A DNA stretch of 48,306 nucleotides from QHXW01 sp035297145 (lineage in GTDB: Bacteria; Acidobacteriota; Terriglobia; Bryobacterales; Bryobacteraceae). The notes beneath the pieces are model-generated. The model was not told the origin of the DNA, searched no databases, and was given only the letters and a program-made list of their open reading frames with translations. The stretch's first letter is position 1; every line of letters begins with the position of its first letter. Made by a program: the position numbers and the translations under genes. Shown in pieces: positions 1-7,650 of the stretch. Location: the NCBI GenBank assembly GCA_035297145.1, contig DATGZN010000045.1, positions 1 through 48,306 of the forward strand, given 5' to 3'.

Positions 1-2
1 CT

Positions 3-278
3 CAGCGGGAGGCGCAAGTACCAACGCACACAGACGAGGATGATTGGACCTTCGTAATGCCGCCAGAAGAAAGGATCGGTCGGCCGAATCGGCATCGCTT
101 TACGCTACCGCAGTCCGATTCCGGTTTCTCGCAACACAACCTTCACACGTTGTGCAACTATATTCACCGCCTGATTTCAGTAGGTTACGAAGGTAGCTCA
201 ACGTCTTCTCTTGAGCCTGGTGACACGATTATAGAAGGAAGGCAGAAAAACTCATGGATGATCAGCAAGCGAATCTAA
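3..278 (+). CDS. Partial hypothetical ORF open from the window edge
   Basis: The frame starting at base 3 is open from the window edge to the TAA at 276-278, giving at least 91 residues with no internal stop. The only ATG in it, at 57, has no ribosome binding site, so I read it as the tail of a longer gene that begins outside the window. The peptide is mixed in composition (for example DEDDWTFVMPPEER) and I do not recognise a family. It overlaps the start of the next gene by 25 bases, as co-translated genes often do. The region is visibly AT-richer than most of the window. It could also be a chance ORF. Confidence 0.35.
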   Translation, partial: QREAQVPTHTDEDDWTFVMPPEERIGRPNRHRFTLPQSDSGFSQHNLHTLCNYIHRLISVGYEGSSTSSLEPGDTIIEGRQKNSWMISKRI

Positions 279-649
279 AACTCGCCGAGTCGCAAGTTGA
301 GCTACTATTGCCGATGGTCCGCCATCTTTATGCGGAGCTACAGTTTCTGCGGAATGAGTTGCTCGCCGTTGCCGCTGATCCCGCGTCCGTGCAAGAGCCT
401 CCGTTGCGTCACCGCGGACAGATCGGCATAGAAGTACAGAGGGCCGTTGAAAAAATCAGGACTGGTATCACCGCCCGTTCGGTTGTGGGGGAACTGAAGC
501 GATCGGGATACCCGTTCGTGGGCCAACGGCCCGTATGCAACGTGGGCAACGTCCTGAAGCGCTTTGTTGCCGCGGGAATTCTCGTTAAGGTCGAATCAGG
601 CTCAGGACGCTCCCCGGCGCGTTACGATCTCGGAGGCAAAAAGGCCTGA
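254..649 (+). CDS. Small protein with coiled-coil N-terminus and winged-helix-like C-terminus
   Basis: This encodes 131 residues. The first 45 are a leucine-rich helical stretch (QVELLLPMVRHLYAELQFLR) that could pair as a coiled coil. Residues 55-125 have the rhythm of a winged helix: EVQRAVEKIR, then a helix SVVGELKRSGYPF, then NVGNVLKRFVAAGILVKV followed by a basic wing ending GRSPARYDLGG. That suggests a small DNA-binding or repressor-like protein, but I cannot name a family. The start ATG at 254 follows a GGAAGG stretch about 12 bases upstream. The preceding ORF overlaps it by 25 bases. No partner that would identify the function lies in the window. Confidence 0.6.
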   Translation: MDDQQANLKLAESQVELLLPMVRHLYAELQFLRNELLAVAADPASVQEPPLRHRGQIGIEVQRAVEKIRTGITARSVVGELKRSGYPFVGQRPVCNVGNVLKRFVAAGILVKVESGSGRSPARYDLGGKKA

Positions 650-727
650 CGAGGCCCTTGTGTAACATGAGGAGAACTATAGCCTTTGCCGCCCAAGTTC
701 ACCGGCGGCAGGGGCCACAACATGAAG

Positions 728-771
728 GAACCGGCTTCGCCTAGCTCGTCGACGGCCGACGGAGCCGGTTC
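728..771. other. 9-bp inverted repeat in the 248-base gap before the membrane protein
   Basis: GAACCGGCT at 728-736 is perfectly complementary to AGCCGGTTC at 763-771, leaving a 26-base loop that is itself GC-rich. The gap 650-897 contains no convincing gene. The hairpin lies about 125 bases upstream of the start at 898. It has no U-tract, so it is not a standard terminator. It could be a structured leader or a protein site, or chance in GC-rich DNA. Confidence 0.3.
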
Positions 772-897
772 GCGTGGTGAACGTACCCTGCATCACGCGG
801 CGGTCAGCTTGCGATGGCCGCCACATCCACGCGCTTCCAGTATACATTCGGAGGGTAGCACCGGCCTGATGTATCCTCAACCTACGGGCGGCTTCGT

Positions 898-2085
898 ATG
901 GCGGATTCGGCGGCTTATCCACTCACGGGTGTTGGTGAACGGACGCGTACCGCGGCGCGAACGGCTGCGGTGCCTTGGTACATCTGGTGCTGCGTGGTGG
1001 CGATCGTTTCGAGCGCGATCGGCGGCATATGGGACATCTCGTGGCACAAGAGCATCGGGCGAGACAGCTTTTGGACGCCAGCGCATATGCTGATTTACCT
1101 CTGCGGGGTGCTGGCGGGGCTGGGGTGCGGGTACCTGATTCTCTCGATCACGTTCCGCAAAGATTCGGCGCTGCGCGATGAGTCCATCTCGATGTGGGGG
1201 TTTCGCGGGCCGCTGGGCGCGTTCATCTGCGCGTGGGGCGCGGTGGCCATGATCACGTCGGCGCCGTTTGACAACTGGTGGCATGAAGCCTACGGGCTGG
1301 ATGTGAAGATCCTGAGTCCACCGCACATGCTGCTGGCGCTGGGAATGCTGGCGATCCGTTTCGGCACGGTGGTCATGATTCTGGCGGAGATGAATCGCGC
1401 GGAGGGCAGGTATCGGGAGAAGATCGAGCGGGTTTTGTTGTTCAGCTTCCTGTTTTTGCTGGCGATGACGATTGGGGTAGCGGAGGAGCTGACCAATCGC
1501 GTTTTCATGCATACTGCGAAGTTTTACGTGGTGGTGATGATGGCCGCGCCGATCTGGATGGCCGCGGTGGCGCGCGCGTCGCGGCGTCGGTGGGCGGCGA
1601 CCATCGTCACGGCGCTCTACACGGCGCTGCACCTGGCTTTTCTGTGGACACTCCAGTTTGTTCCGGCCGAACCGAAGTTGGGGCCGGTGTATCAACAGAT
1701 CACGCACCTGATTCCGCCGGACTTTCCGCTGCTGCTGATCGCGGGCGCGATTGTGTTCGACCGGGCACGGCGGCGGACGGAGACGTGGAGCCGATGGGCG
1801 CAGTCGGTGACGCTGGGAGCGGCGTTTCTGGTGGGCTTCATCGCGGTGCAGTGGCCGTTCGCGGATTTTCTGATGTCGCCGGCGTCGCGCAACCGCATCT
1901 TCGCGACGAATCAATTCCCGTACATATTTCCGCCAACGTTCGCGCCTGTGCGTAACGTCTTCGTTGTGACGGACCATACCACCGGCGAGTTTTGGGGGCG
2001 GATGGTGCTGGCGCTCGCTGTGGCGGTGGTGATGACGCGGATCGGCCTCGGCTGGGGGGAATGGATGCGGCGCGTGAGGCGGTAG
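898..2085 (+). CDS. Multi-pass membrane protein of unknown family with duplicated His/Asp motif
   Basis: This encodes 395 residues with roughly nine hydrophobic segments and a basic C-terminus (WMRRVRR), so it is an inner-membrane protein. Two matching motifs stand out. D46, W49, H50, G54, D56, P61, H63, M64 and L65 align with D124, W127, H128, G132, D134, P140, H142, M143 and L144. Each motif runs straight into a membrane helix, which implies an internal duplication. A weaker third version (HLIPPDFPLLL) lies near residue 270. Paired His and Asp at membrane edges could bind a metal or heme, but that is inference. The ATG at 898 was chosen because the earlier ATG at 869 is in another frame; a GGGCGG stretch precedes it. 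It converges with the minus-strand gene ending at 2090. No family was recognised. Confidence 0.7.
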   Translation: MADSAAYPLTGVGERTRTAARTAAVPWYIWCCVVAIVSSAIGGIWDISWHKSIGRDSFWTPAHMLIYLCGVLAGLGCGYLILSITFRKDSALRDESISMWGFRGPLGAFICAWGAVAMITSAPFDNWWHEAYGLDVKILSPPHMLLALGMLAIRFGTVVMILAEMNRAEGRYREKIERVLLFSFLFLLAMTIGVAEELTNRVFMHTAKFYVVVMMAAPIWMAAVARASRRRWAATIVTALYTALHLAFLWTLQFVPAEPKLGPVYQQITHLIPPDFPLLLIAGAIVFDRARRRTETWSRWAQSVTLGAAFLVGFIAVQWPFADFLMSPASRNRIFATNQFPYIFPPTFAPVRNVFVVTDHTTGEFWGRMVLALAVAVVMTRIGLGWGEWMRRVRR

Positions 2086-2089
2086 AAGA

Positions 2090-3319
2090 TCAGCCAAGAA
2101 CACGGGCCAGCGATTCGACGGTCCGCGCGAGAACCTGGAGCGGTGGCGCTTCCGGCTCGACCTTCACCACTTCGATTTTTCCGTTTCCCCACGGCTTCCA
2201 GCGCGAGAAAAAGCGCGACGAGGGATAGCCGGCAAAGATACTGACGAGCGGCACACCGGAAGCGGCGGCAATGTGCTGGCCTGCCGAGTCGTAACCGACG
2301 TAGAGATCGCTGCGGGCGATGGCCGATGCAAAGGCGGCAAAAGAGCCTCGGCAGGTATGAACGCGCTTGGGAGGCGCTCCAGATTTTGCAACGGCACGTG
2401 CAACGCGTTCGGCCTCCTCGCCGCCCGCGCCCTCATCGATCAGCACATGCGCGTGCCGTGCCAGGTGGCCAACGATTTCGGCCTCGAAGGGATCGGCGAT
2501 GCGCTTGGCGGGATTGTCGCCGACGCCGAAACTCATGGTGACCAGCGGACGACCAGGGATTTTGATCGACTCCGCGGCCTTGGGTGCGATCCACGGAGCG
2601 GCACCCTCGATCCCCAAGGTCTGGCCAGCCCAGCGCGATGCGAGTTGAGGCAGGGGATCGTCGCTCTCCGCTTCGAAGGCGCGGCTTTCGAAAAAATAAT
2701 AATTCTCCTCCGGGCAGATGGGCAGCAGCCCGAGCTGGGTAAGGCGGGAATCGGGATCGAGCACGATGCTGTGAGGAGCAGCCAGCATGCGCTTCAGTTC
2801 ATGCCAAGCCGCCAGCCGGTCGCGTATGCTTCCTGCGCGCCGGTACGAAACCGGGGCATGAGCCACCTGCCGCTTAGCGGCGAACAGCTCCCATGATTTC
2901 TGGCTGCCGACGAGCCAGGTACGGGCGTCCGGGAAGCGCTGCCGGGCAGCATCCAGCAGAACGCTGGTGATGGCTGCATCCGCGCCGAGCGTGATGCGGG
3001 ACAGCACGAACACGTTTTCCACGTGGCCGGCATCGCCGTGAAAGCGGCGCGGCCATCGGATGCGATCATAACGCGCGCGGAGTTCGGCAGCGTGGAGCTC
3101 CGGAACGGCACCGGCGATCACTTCGGAAAAAAGATCGGCGTACGTATCGCACAGCCGGGGTTCGAACAGGTCAGCCAACTGCTCGACGACGATGCGGAAG
3201 AGGGAATCAGCGCAAGCCGGTGTGACGAGTTGACGGAGAAGATCGTCCGGCCAGCGCTCGCCCTTCAGGCAACAGGCGAGCAACTGCGCGGCCAGATCGT
3301 TACACGAAGTACTTGCCAA
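2090..3319 (-). CDS. Glycosyltransferase family 9-like protein (heptosyltransferase fold)
   Basis: This encodes 409 residues. The C-terminal half has the GT9/heptosyltransferase pattern: the nucleotide-binding GT-B segment SDLYVGYDSAGQHIAAASG followed by VPLVSIFAGYPSSRFF matches the family block (GNDSG-x-x-H-x-A-A-x-G-x-P-x-x-x-x-F-G). The first 95 or so residues form an extra helical domain before the FVLSRITLGADAAITSVLL segment, which corresponds to the usual N-terminal Rossmann strand. The protein is therefore about 60 residues longer than a typical heptosyltransferase. The donor and acceptor sugars cannot be told from sequence. Its start overlaps the end of the MTA phosphorylase gene by 20 bases, so the two are probably co-transcribed, although no metabolic link is obvious. 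It may be a divergent LPS or glycan transferase. Confidence 0.75.
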   Translation of the reverse strand: MASTSCNDLAAQLLACCLKGERWPDDLLRQLVTPACADSLFRIVVEQLADLFEPRLCDTYADLFSEVIAGAVPELHAAELRARYDRIRWPRRFHGDAGHVENVFVLSRITLGADAAITSVLLDAARQRFPDARTWLVGSQKSWELFAAKRQVAHAPVSYRRAGSIRDRLAAWHELKRMLAAPHSIVLDPDSRLTQLGLLPICPEENYYFFESRAFEAESDDPLPQLASRWAGQTLGIEGAAPWIAPKAAESIKIPGRPLVTMSFGVGDNPAKRIADPFEAEIVGHLARHAHVLIDEGAGGEEAERVARAVAKSGAPPKRVHTCRGSFAAFASAIARSDLYVGYDSAGQHIAAASGVPLVSIFAGYPSSRFFSRWKPWGNGKIEVVKVEPEAPPLQVLARTVESLARVLG

Positions 3320-4163
3320 TGATGAGGTCCAGTTTCTTGCGGGCGGATTCCGGCACGAGAGTGCGATCGGTGATGATGGCGTGCGCGAGCGCCGAACCGC
3401 ACTTGCACGCGCGCTCGGCGGGCATCGCGGCTACGGCGGCGGCCACCACCTTCGCGGCGTTCTCGGCATTCTTGTTGAGATTGGCGATAATGTCGGTCAC
3501 TGTGACAGCGGCGTGGTCGGCGTGCCAGCAGTCATAGTCGGTGACCATGGCAACGGTAACGTAGCAAATCTCGGCTTCCCGGGCGAGCTTGGCTTCCTGC
3601 AGATTGGTCATGCCAATAACGTCCATGCCCCAGCTTCGGTAAACGTTGGACTCGGCCTTGGTGGAGAATGCGGGGCCTTCCATGCAGAGATAGGTGCCGC
3701 CGTTTTTGGCGATCACCCCAGACGCGTGGGCGGCCTGGCAGACGACTTCGGCGAGCTGCGGGCAGACAGGATCGGCGAAGCTGATGTGAGCGACCAGGCC
3801 GTCGCCGAAGAATGTGGAGACGCGGCCCCGCGTGCGGTCGAAGAACTGGTCGGGAATGACGAACTCGAGCGGGTGATGCTCTTCCTTGAGGGAGCCCACC
3901 GCGCTGAGCGAGAGAATACGCTCGACGCCCAGGGATTTCATACCGTAGATGTTGGCGCGGAAATTCAGCTCCGAAGGCGAGATGCGATGGCCGCGGCCGT
4001 GGCGCGCGAGAAAGGCCACGGGTCTGCCGGCCAGCGTGCCGACGACGTAGTTATCCGACGGCCAGCCCCAGGGAGTGTCGATGTTCACTTCGCGCTGGGC
4101 TTCGAAGCCGGGCATGGAGTAGAGGCCGCTGCCGCCGATGATGCCGATTTGAGCTTGGTGCAA
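3300..4163 (-). CDS. mtnP: S-methyl-5'-thioadenosine phosphorylase
   Basis: This encodes 287 residues, the usual length for this family. The enzyme phosphorolyses methylthioadenosine to adenine and methylthioribose 1-phosphate in methionine salvage. Visible landmarks are IGIIGGSGLY at the N-terminus (phosphate loop), FLARHGRGHRISPSELNFRA (phosphate/ribose site), the block CMEGPAFSTKAES with NVYRSWGMDVIGMTN (purine and ribose contacts), and VTDYDCWH. The aspartate in TDYD is the residue that selects the 6-amino group of adenine in this family. It is cytoplasmic. It lies downstream of the MeaB-epimerase gene, separated by a perfect palindrome at 4204-4225, so it may have its own promoter. It overlaps the following GT9-like gene by 20 bases. 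Confidence 0.93.
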   Translation of the reverse strand: MHQAQIGIIGGSGLYSMPGFEAQREVNIDTPWGWPSDNYVVGTLAGRPVAFLARHGRGHRISPSELNFRANIYGMKSLGVERILSLSAVGSLKEEHHPLEFVIPDQFFDRTRGRVSTFFGDGLVAHISFADPVCPQLAEVVCQAAHASGVIAKNGGTYLCMEGPAFSTKAESNVYRSWGMDVIGMTNLQEAKLAREAEICYVTVAMVTDYDCWHADHAAVTVTDIIANLNKNAENAAKVVAAAVAAMPAERACKCGSALAHAIITDRTLVPESARKKLDLIIGKYFV

Positions 4164-4203
4164 GATTCAGTCTCCGAGCGTAAATCAAAACTATATAGCA
4201 TGG

Positions 4204-4225
4204 GGACGGGCAGGAATGCCCGTCC
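4204..4225. repeat. REP-like palindrome at the end of the MeaB-epimerase gene
   Basis: GGACGGGCA at 4204-4212 and TGCCCGTCC at 4217-4225 are perfect complements around a GGAA loop. The palindrome touches the stop codon (4225-4227) of the minus-strand gene. It belongs to the same family as the copies at 23901, 24327 and 37776. It can form a strong hairpin, so it may also act as a terminator or mRNA-stability element between the fusion gene and mtnP. Confidence 0.75.
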
Positions 4226-5385
4226 TACGCATCTTCGATCAACTCGAGCAGAACGCCGCCCGTGGATGCCGGGTGGACGAACACGTAGCGATGGCCGCCG
4301 GCTCCAGTTTGCGGCTCATTGAGCAGGCGCGCGCCGGATGTGCGCAGGCGCTCGACGGCGGCGTTCAAATCCGGGACACGGAGTGCCACATGATGGAGGC
4401 CCTCGCCTCGCTTGGCGAGAAAACGGCCGATCACGGAATCCGGCTCGACCGGTTCGAGCAATTCGATGCGGGGTCCGCCGGCGGGCAGCATGGCGACGTG
4501 GACCTTTTCGTGGGGCACGGTTTCGCGCAAAGCGACTTGCATGCCGAGCTGATCCGCGTAGAAGGCGAGGGCGGCGTCGATTGACTCGACGGCAACGCCG
4601 AGGTGGTCAATGGAAATGCCGGCGGCAACGCGGGATTTGGGATTTGGGATTTGGGATTTGGCGACTATCGCATCTAGCAACTGATCCACGCCGGCGGATT
4701 CCGTGGCTACCGTCTGGATGATGGGCGGAGTCCAGCCGTCGGGGCGCTGGCCGAGAGTCAGCACTGCCTGAATGTCTTGTTCCACGCGATCGGCGCCGGG
4801 GTGGTCGGCTTTGTTGATCACGAAAATATCGGCGATCTCCATGATGCCGGCTTTGATGGCTTGCACATCGTCGCCCATGCCGGGAACCAGAACCAGCACC
4901 GTGATATTGGCGACGCTGGCGATTTCGACTTCGTCCTGGCCCACACCTACGGTCTCGATGAGCACGTAATCCTTGCCTGCGGCATCGAGCAACAGAGCGA
5001 GGTCGGCGGTGGCGCGCGCGAGTCCGCCGAATGCGCCGCGCGTGGCCAGGGAGCGAATGAACACGCCGGGATCGCCATGATGATCCTGCATGCGGATGCG
5101 GTCGCCGAGGATCGCGCCGCCGGAGACGCGGCTGGTGGGATCGACGGCCAGAATGCCGGCCGTTTTTCCGCCACGGCGAATGGCGCGGACCAGGGCATCG
5201 ACCAAAGTGCTCTTTCCTGCGCCTGGCGGTCCCGTGATGCCGGCGACAATAGCGTGCCCTGCGTGGGGGGCAAGTTGGCGCAGCAAATCCGCGGCTTCGG
5301 GCGTGTGATTCTCGATGATTGTTGCCGCGCGAGCGAGCGCGCGTACGTCACCACTGACGATCTGGTCTATCCAATCCGGCATCAA
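4225..5385 (-). CDS. MeaB-type GTPase domain fused to methylmalonyl-CoA epimerase
   Basis: This 386-residue protein joins two enzymes of the propionate/methylmalonyl-CoA route. Residues 1-243 are a MeaB/ArgK G3E GTPase, the chaperone that protects and loads B12-dependent mutase. They show the P-loop GPPGAGKST (52-60), VDPTSRVSGGAILGDR, ETVGVGQDEVE (144-154) and the guanine motif NKAD (191-194). Residues 257-386 are a vicinal-oxygen-chelate epimerase: ISIDHLGVAVE, GEGLHHVALRVPD and a C-terminal LLELIED, which carry the expected metal-binding His and Glu. The MeaB part stops just after the G domain and lacks the C-terminal dimerisation arm of about 70-80 residues found in typical MeaB. The linker (SQIPNPKSR) is encoded by a 7-base tandem repeat. 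The start overlaps the acyl-CoA dehydrogenase stop by 4 bases (ATGA). No mutase gene is in the window. Confidence 0.9.
   Translation of the reverse strand: MMPDWIDQIVSGDVRALARAATIIENHTPEAADLLRQLAPHAGHAIVAGITGPPGAGKSTLVDALVRAIRRGGKTAGILAVDPTSRVSGGAILGDRIRMQDHHGDPGVFIRSLATRGAFGGLARATADLALLLDAAGKDYVLIETVGVGQDEVEIASVANITVLVLVPGMGDDVQAIKAGIMEIADIFVINKADHPGADRVEQDIQAVLTLGQRPDGWTPPIIQTVATESAGVDQLLDAIVAKSQIPNPKSRVAAGISIDHLGVAVESIDAALAFYADQLGMQVALRETVPHEKVHVAMLPAGGPRIELLEPVEPDSVIGRFLAKRGEGLHHVALRVPDLNAAVERLRTSGARLLNEPQTGAGGHRYVFVHPASTGGVLLELIEDA
4632..4659. repeat. Heptanucleotide tandem repeat (GGGATTT)4 inside a coding linker
   Basis: Four exact copies of GGGATTT on the plus strand form the linker between the MeaB and epimerase domains; read on the minus strand they give the residues SQIPNPKS. 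A 7-base unit gives the same heptapeptide cycle in every frame without stops. Gain or loss of one unit would therefore leave the linker readable but change the frame of the epimerase domain. Confidence 0.95.
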
Positions 5386-6524
5386 TCTTTCAACAGTTGG
5401 CGCGCGATCACGAGGCGCTGGATTTCGCTGGTGCCCTCGCCGATGGTGCAGAGTTTCACATCGCGGTAGAACTTTTCAACGGGATAGTCCTTGATGAAGC
5501 CGTAGCCGCCGTGAATCTGCACCGCTTCGTTGGCGATGCGCACCGCGGCTTCGGAGGCGAACAGCTTCGCCATGGCGGATTCGCGCGTCACGCGGCGGCC
5601 CTGATCCAGCATGGATGCCGCGCGGTAGATGAGCAGACGCGAGGCGTCGATGTCAGTTGCCATATCGACCAGCTTGTGTTGGATGGCCTGGAACTCGGAA
5701 ATGGGCCGGCTGAATTGATGGCGCAGTTTTGAGTACTTGAGCGCGGCATCGTAGGCGCCCTGCGCCATACCCAAGGCGAGCGCGGCGATGGAGATGCGAC
5801 CGCCATCGAGCGTTTTCAGGCTATCGACGAAGCCTTCGCCTTGCTTTCCGAGCAATTGTGATGGAGGTAAATGGCAGTCCTCAAAAATCACTTCGCCGGT
5901 GGCGCTGGCACGCAGTCCGAGCTTGTTCTCCTTTTTGCCGGTGCGGAAACCGGGCGCGTCTTTTTCGATGATGAAAGCGGAAATGCCGTGCTGCGCGCCG
6001 GCGCGATCGGTGACGGCCATGGCTACGCAAACATCGGCGTAGTGCGCGTTGGTAGTGAACGTCTTGGCGCCGTTAAGCACCCAGCATTCGCCATGGCGCA
6101 CCGCGGATGTGCGAGTACCCGCGGCGTCCGAACCAGCCTCAGGCTCGGTGAGCGACCAGCAGCCCAGCCATTCACCAGTGGCCAGCTTGGTCAAATAGCG
6201 CTGCCTCTGCTCATCGGTGCCCGATTTATAGATGTGATTGCTGCAAAGCGACGTGTGCGCCGCGACGATGATTCCCACCGAGCCATCCACGCGGGAAAGC
6301 TCTTCAATGATGATGGAGTACTCGATGTAACCCAGGCCCGCTCCGCCGAACTCTTCCGGAAAGATCGACCCCATGTAACCCAGGCGGCCTAGTTTCTTGA
6401 CCACCTCGAGCGGAAAAATCTGCGCTTCGTCCCACTCCATGACGTGCGTTGCGATCTCGGCTTCGGCAAACTCGCGCACGGATTTGCGTAGGTGAATTTG
6501 TTCGGGCGTGTACTCGAAGTCCAC
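5382..6524 (-). CDS. Acyl-CoA dehydrogenase
   Basis: This encodes 380 residues, a standard length. It is a FAD-dependent enzyme that makes the alpha,beta-double bond in acyl-CoA. The sequence shows the N-terminal helical domain (MDFEYTPEQIHLRKSVREFA), the flavin/substrate strand block LGCWSLTEPEAGSDAAGTRT, and the C-terminal helical block with IHGGYGFIKDYPVEKFYRD and IGEGTSEIQ. The glutamate in GEGTSEIQ (about residue 363) is at the usual catalytic-base position. Acyl chain specificity is not readable, but the fused methylmalonyl-CoA module immediately downstream (4-base overlap) favours short or branched-chain acyl-CoA from amino-acid or propionate catabolism. That assignment is inference. 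The gap 6525-6659 upstream holds its promoter region; I see no clear box. Confidence 0.93.
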   Translation of the reverse strand: MDFEYTPEQIHLRKSVREFAEAEIATHVMEWDEAQIFPLEVVKKLGRLGYMGSIFPEEFGGAGLGYIEYSIIIEELSRVDGSVGIIVAAHTSLCSNHIYKSGTDEQRQRYLTKLATGEWLGCWSLTEPEAGSDAAGTRTSAVRHGECWVLNGAKTFTTNAHYADVCVAMAVTDRAGAQHGISAFIIEKDAPGFRTGKKENKLGLRASATGEVIFEDCHLPPSQLLGKQGEGFVDSLKTLDGGRISIAALALGMAQGAYDAALKYSKLRHQFSRPISEFQAIQHKLVDMATDIDASRLLIYRAASMLDQGRRVTRESAMAKLFASEAAVRIANEAVQIHGGYGFIKDYPVEKFYRDVKLCTIGEGTSEIQRLVIARQLLKD

Positions 6525-6659
6525 GGCGCTACCGTTGGCTCCGGCGAAGTGATGGTGGTGATCCGACTGTCAGCACAAAGATGTAACCAGTATAAGCCGA
6601 CGGCTGGTCACGAGAAGATTGTATCCAGCGCAGACAACGCACTGAGCGATGAAAGTCGA

Positions 6660-7634
6660 TTAGCTCGCGGATCCCGTGGCTGCGGTCCAGGCGCTGGCCT
6701 GATTCAGCAATTCGATTGACTCGGCATCGAGCTTAAGGTTGGTCGCGTCGACGAGATCGTGCAATTGCTCCACGCTGGTGGCGCTGGCGATTGGGGCTGT
6801 GATGCTGGGGCGCGCCAACAACCACGCAAGCGCGACCTTTCCCTGAGTCGAGTGCAGATTTTGCGCCACCTGATCCAGAGCAGCGAGAATGCGGAAGCCG
6901 CGCTCATTCAGATACTTCTTCACGCCCTGGCCGCGCGGGCTTTTCGAAAGATCGGCTTCTGACCGGTACTTGCCCGTGAGAAATCCGCTCGCGAGCGAAA
7001 AGTATGGAATCACACCCAGCTTCTTCTCGATGCACAGCGTCTCCAGCGCCGTTTCGTAGCCGGCACGCTCGCAGAGATTGTAGTGCGGCTGCAGGCTTTC
7101 GTAGCGCGGGAGGGCGTGACGTTCGCTGACTTCCAGCGCTGCCGCCAGACGGTCCGCGGTGTAGTTTGAGGCTCCGATGACGCGCACCTTGCCCTGCTTG
7201 ATCAGCTGCGCATACGTTTCCAACGTTTCCTCGAGCGGTGTCGACTGGTCGTCCTGATGCGACTGGTAGAGATCGATATAGTCGGTCTGCAAACGCTGGA
7301 GCGATCGCTCCACCGCGCGGAAGATGTACGCCTTGGAGAGCCCCTTATCGTTCGGCCCCATCTCCATGCCGACCTTGGTCGCGACGATGACCTTGCTCCG
7401 GTTGCCCGAGCGCTTCAGCCAGTTGCCGATGATGGTTTCCGATTCGCCACCCTGGTGCCCAGGCGACCATCGCGAGTAGACATCCGCAGTGTCGATGAAG
7501 TTGAACCCGGCCGCGACCAGCGCGTCGAGTATGGCGAAGGACGTTTTCTCATCCGCCGACCAGCCAAATACATTGCCGCCCAGGCAGAGCGGGGAAACTT
7601 TGAGGGTTGAGGTTCCAAGATTATGAGTGGCCAT
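6660..7634 (-). CDS. Aldo/keto reductase
   Basis: This 324-residue NADPH-dependent oxidoreductase has the TIM-barrel family pattern. The catalytic tetrad is visible: D48 and Y53 in FIDTADVYS, K87 in VIVATKVG, and H126 in DLYQSHQDD. The coenzyme site ASATSVEQLHDLV follows LLARPSITAPI near the C-terminus. It resembles the YghZ/'predicted oxidoreductase' branch that acts on sugars or aldehydes, but the substrate is not identifiable. It starts 16 bases after the end of the Gfo/Idh/MocA gene on the same strand, so the two probably form an operon for carbohydrate or polyol oxidation. Confidence 0.9.
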   Translation of the reverse strand: MATHNLGTSTLKVSPLCLGGNVFGWSADEKTSFAILDALVAAGFNFIDTADVYSRWSPGHQGGESETIIGNWLKRSGNRSKVIVATKVGMEMGPNDKGLSKAYIFRAVERSLQRLQTDYIDLYQSHQDDQSTPLEETLETYAQLIKQGKVRVIGASNYTADRLAAALEVSERHALPRYESLQPHYNLCERAGYETALETLCIEKKLGVIPYFSLASGFLTGKYRSEADLSKSPRGQGVKKYLNERGFRILAALDQVAQNLHSTQGKVALAWLLARPSITAPIASATSVEQLHDLVDATNLKLDAESIELLNQASAWTAATGSAS

Positions 7635-7650
7635 AGCAGTTTAACTCCAA

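Noticed and set aside
877..2103. A 408-codon minus-strand ORF opposite the membrane protein
   Set aside because: Its translation is an Arg/His/Pro-rich shadow, while the plus strand has clear membrane helices and conserved motifs.
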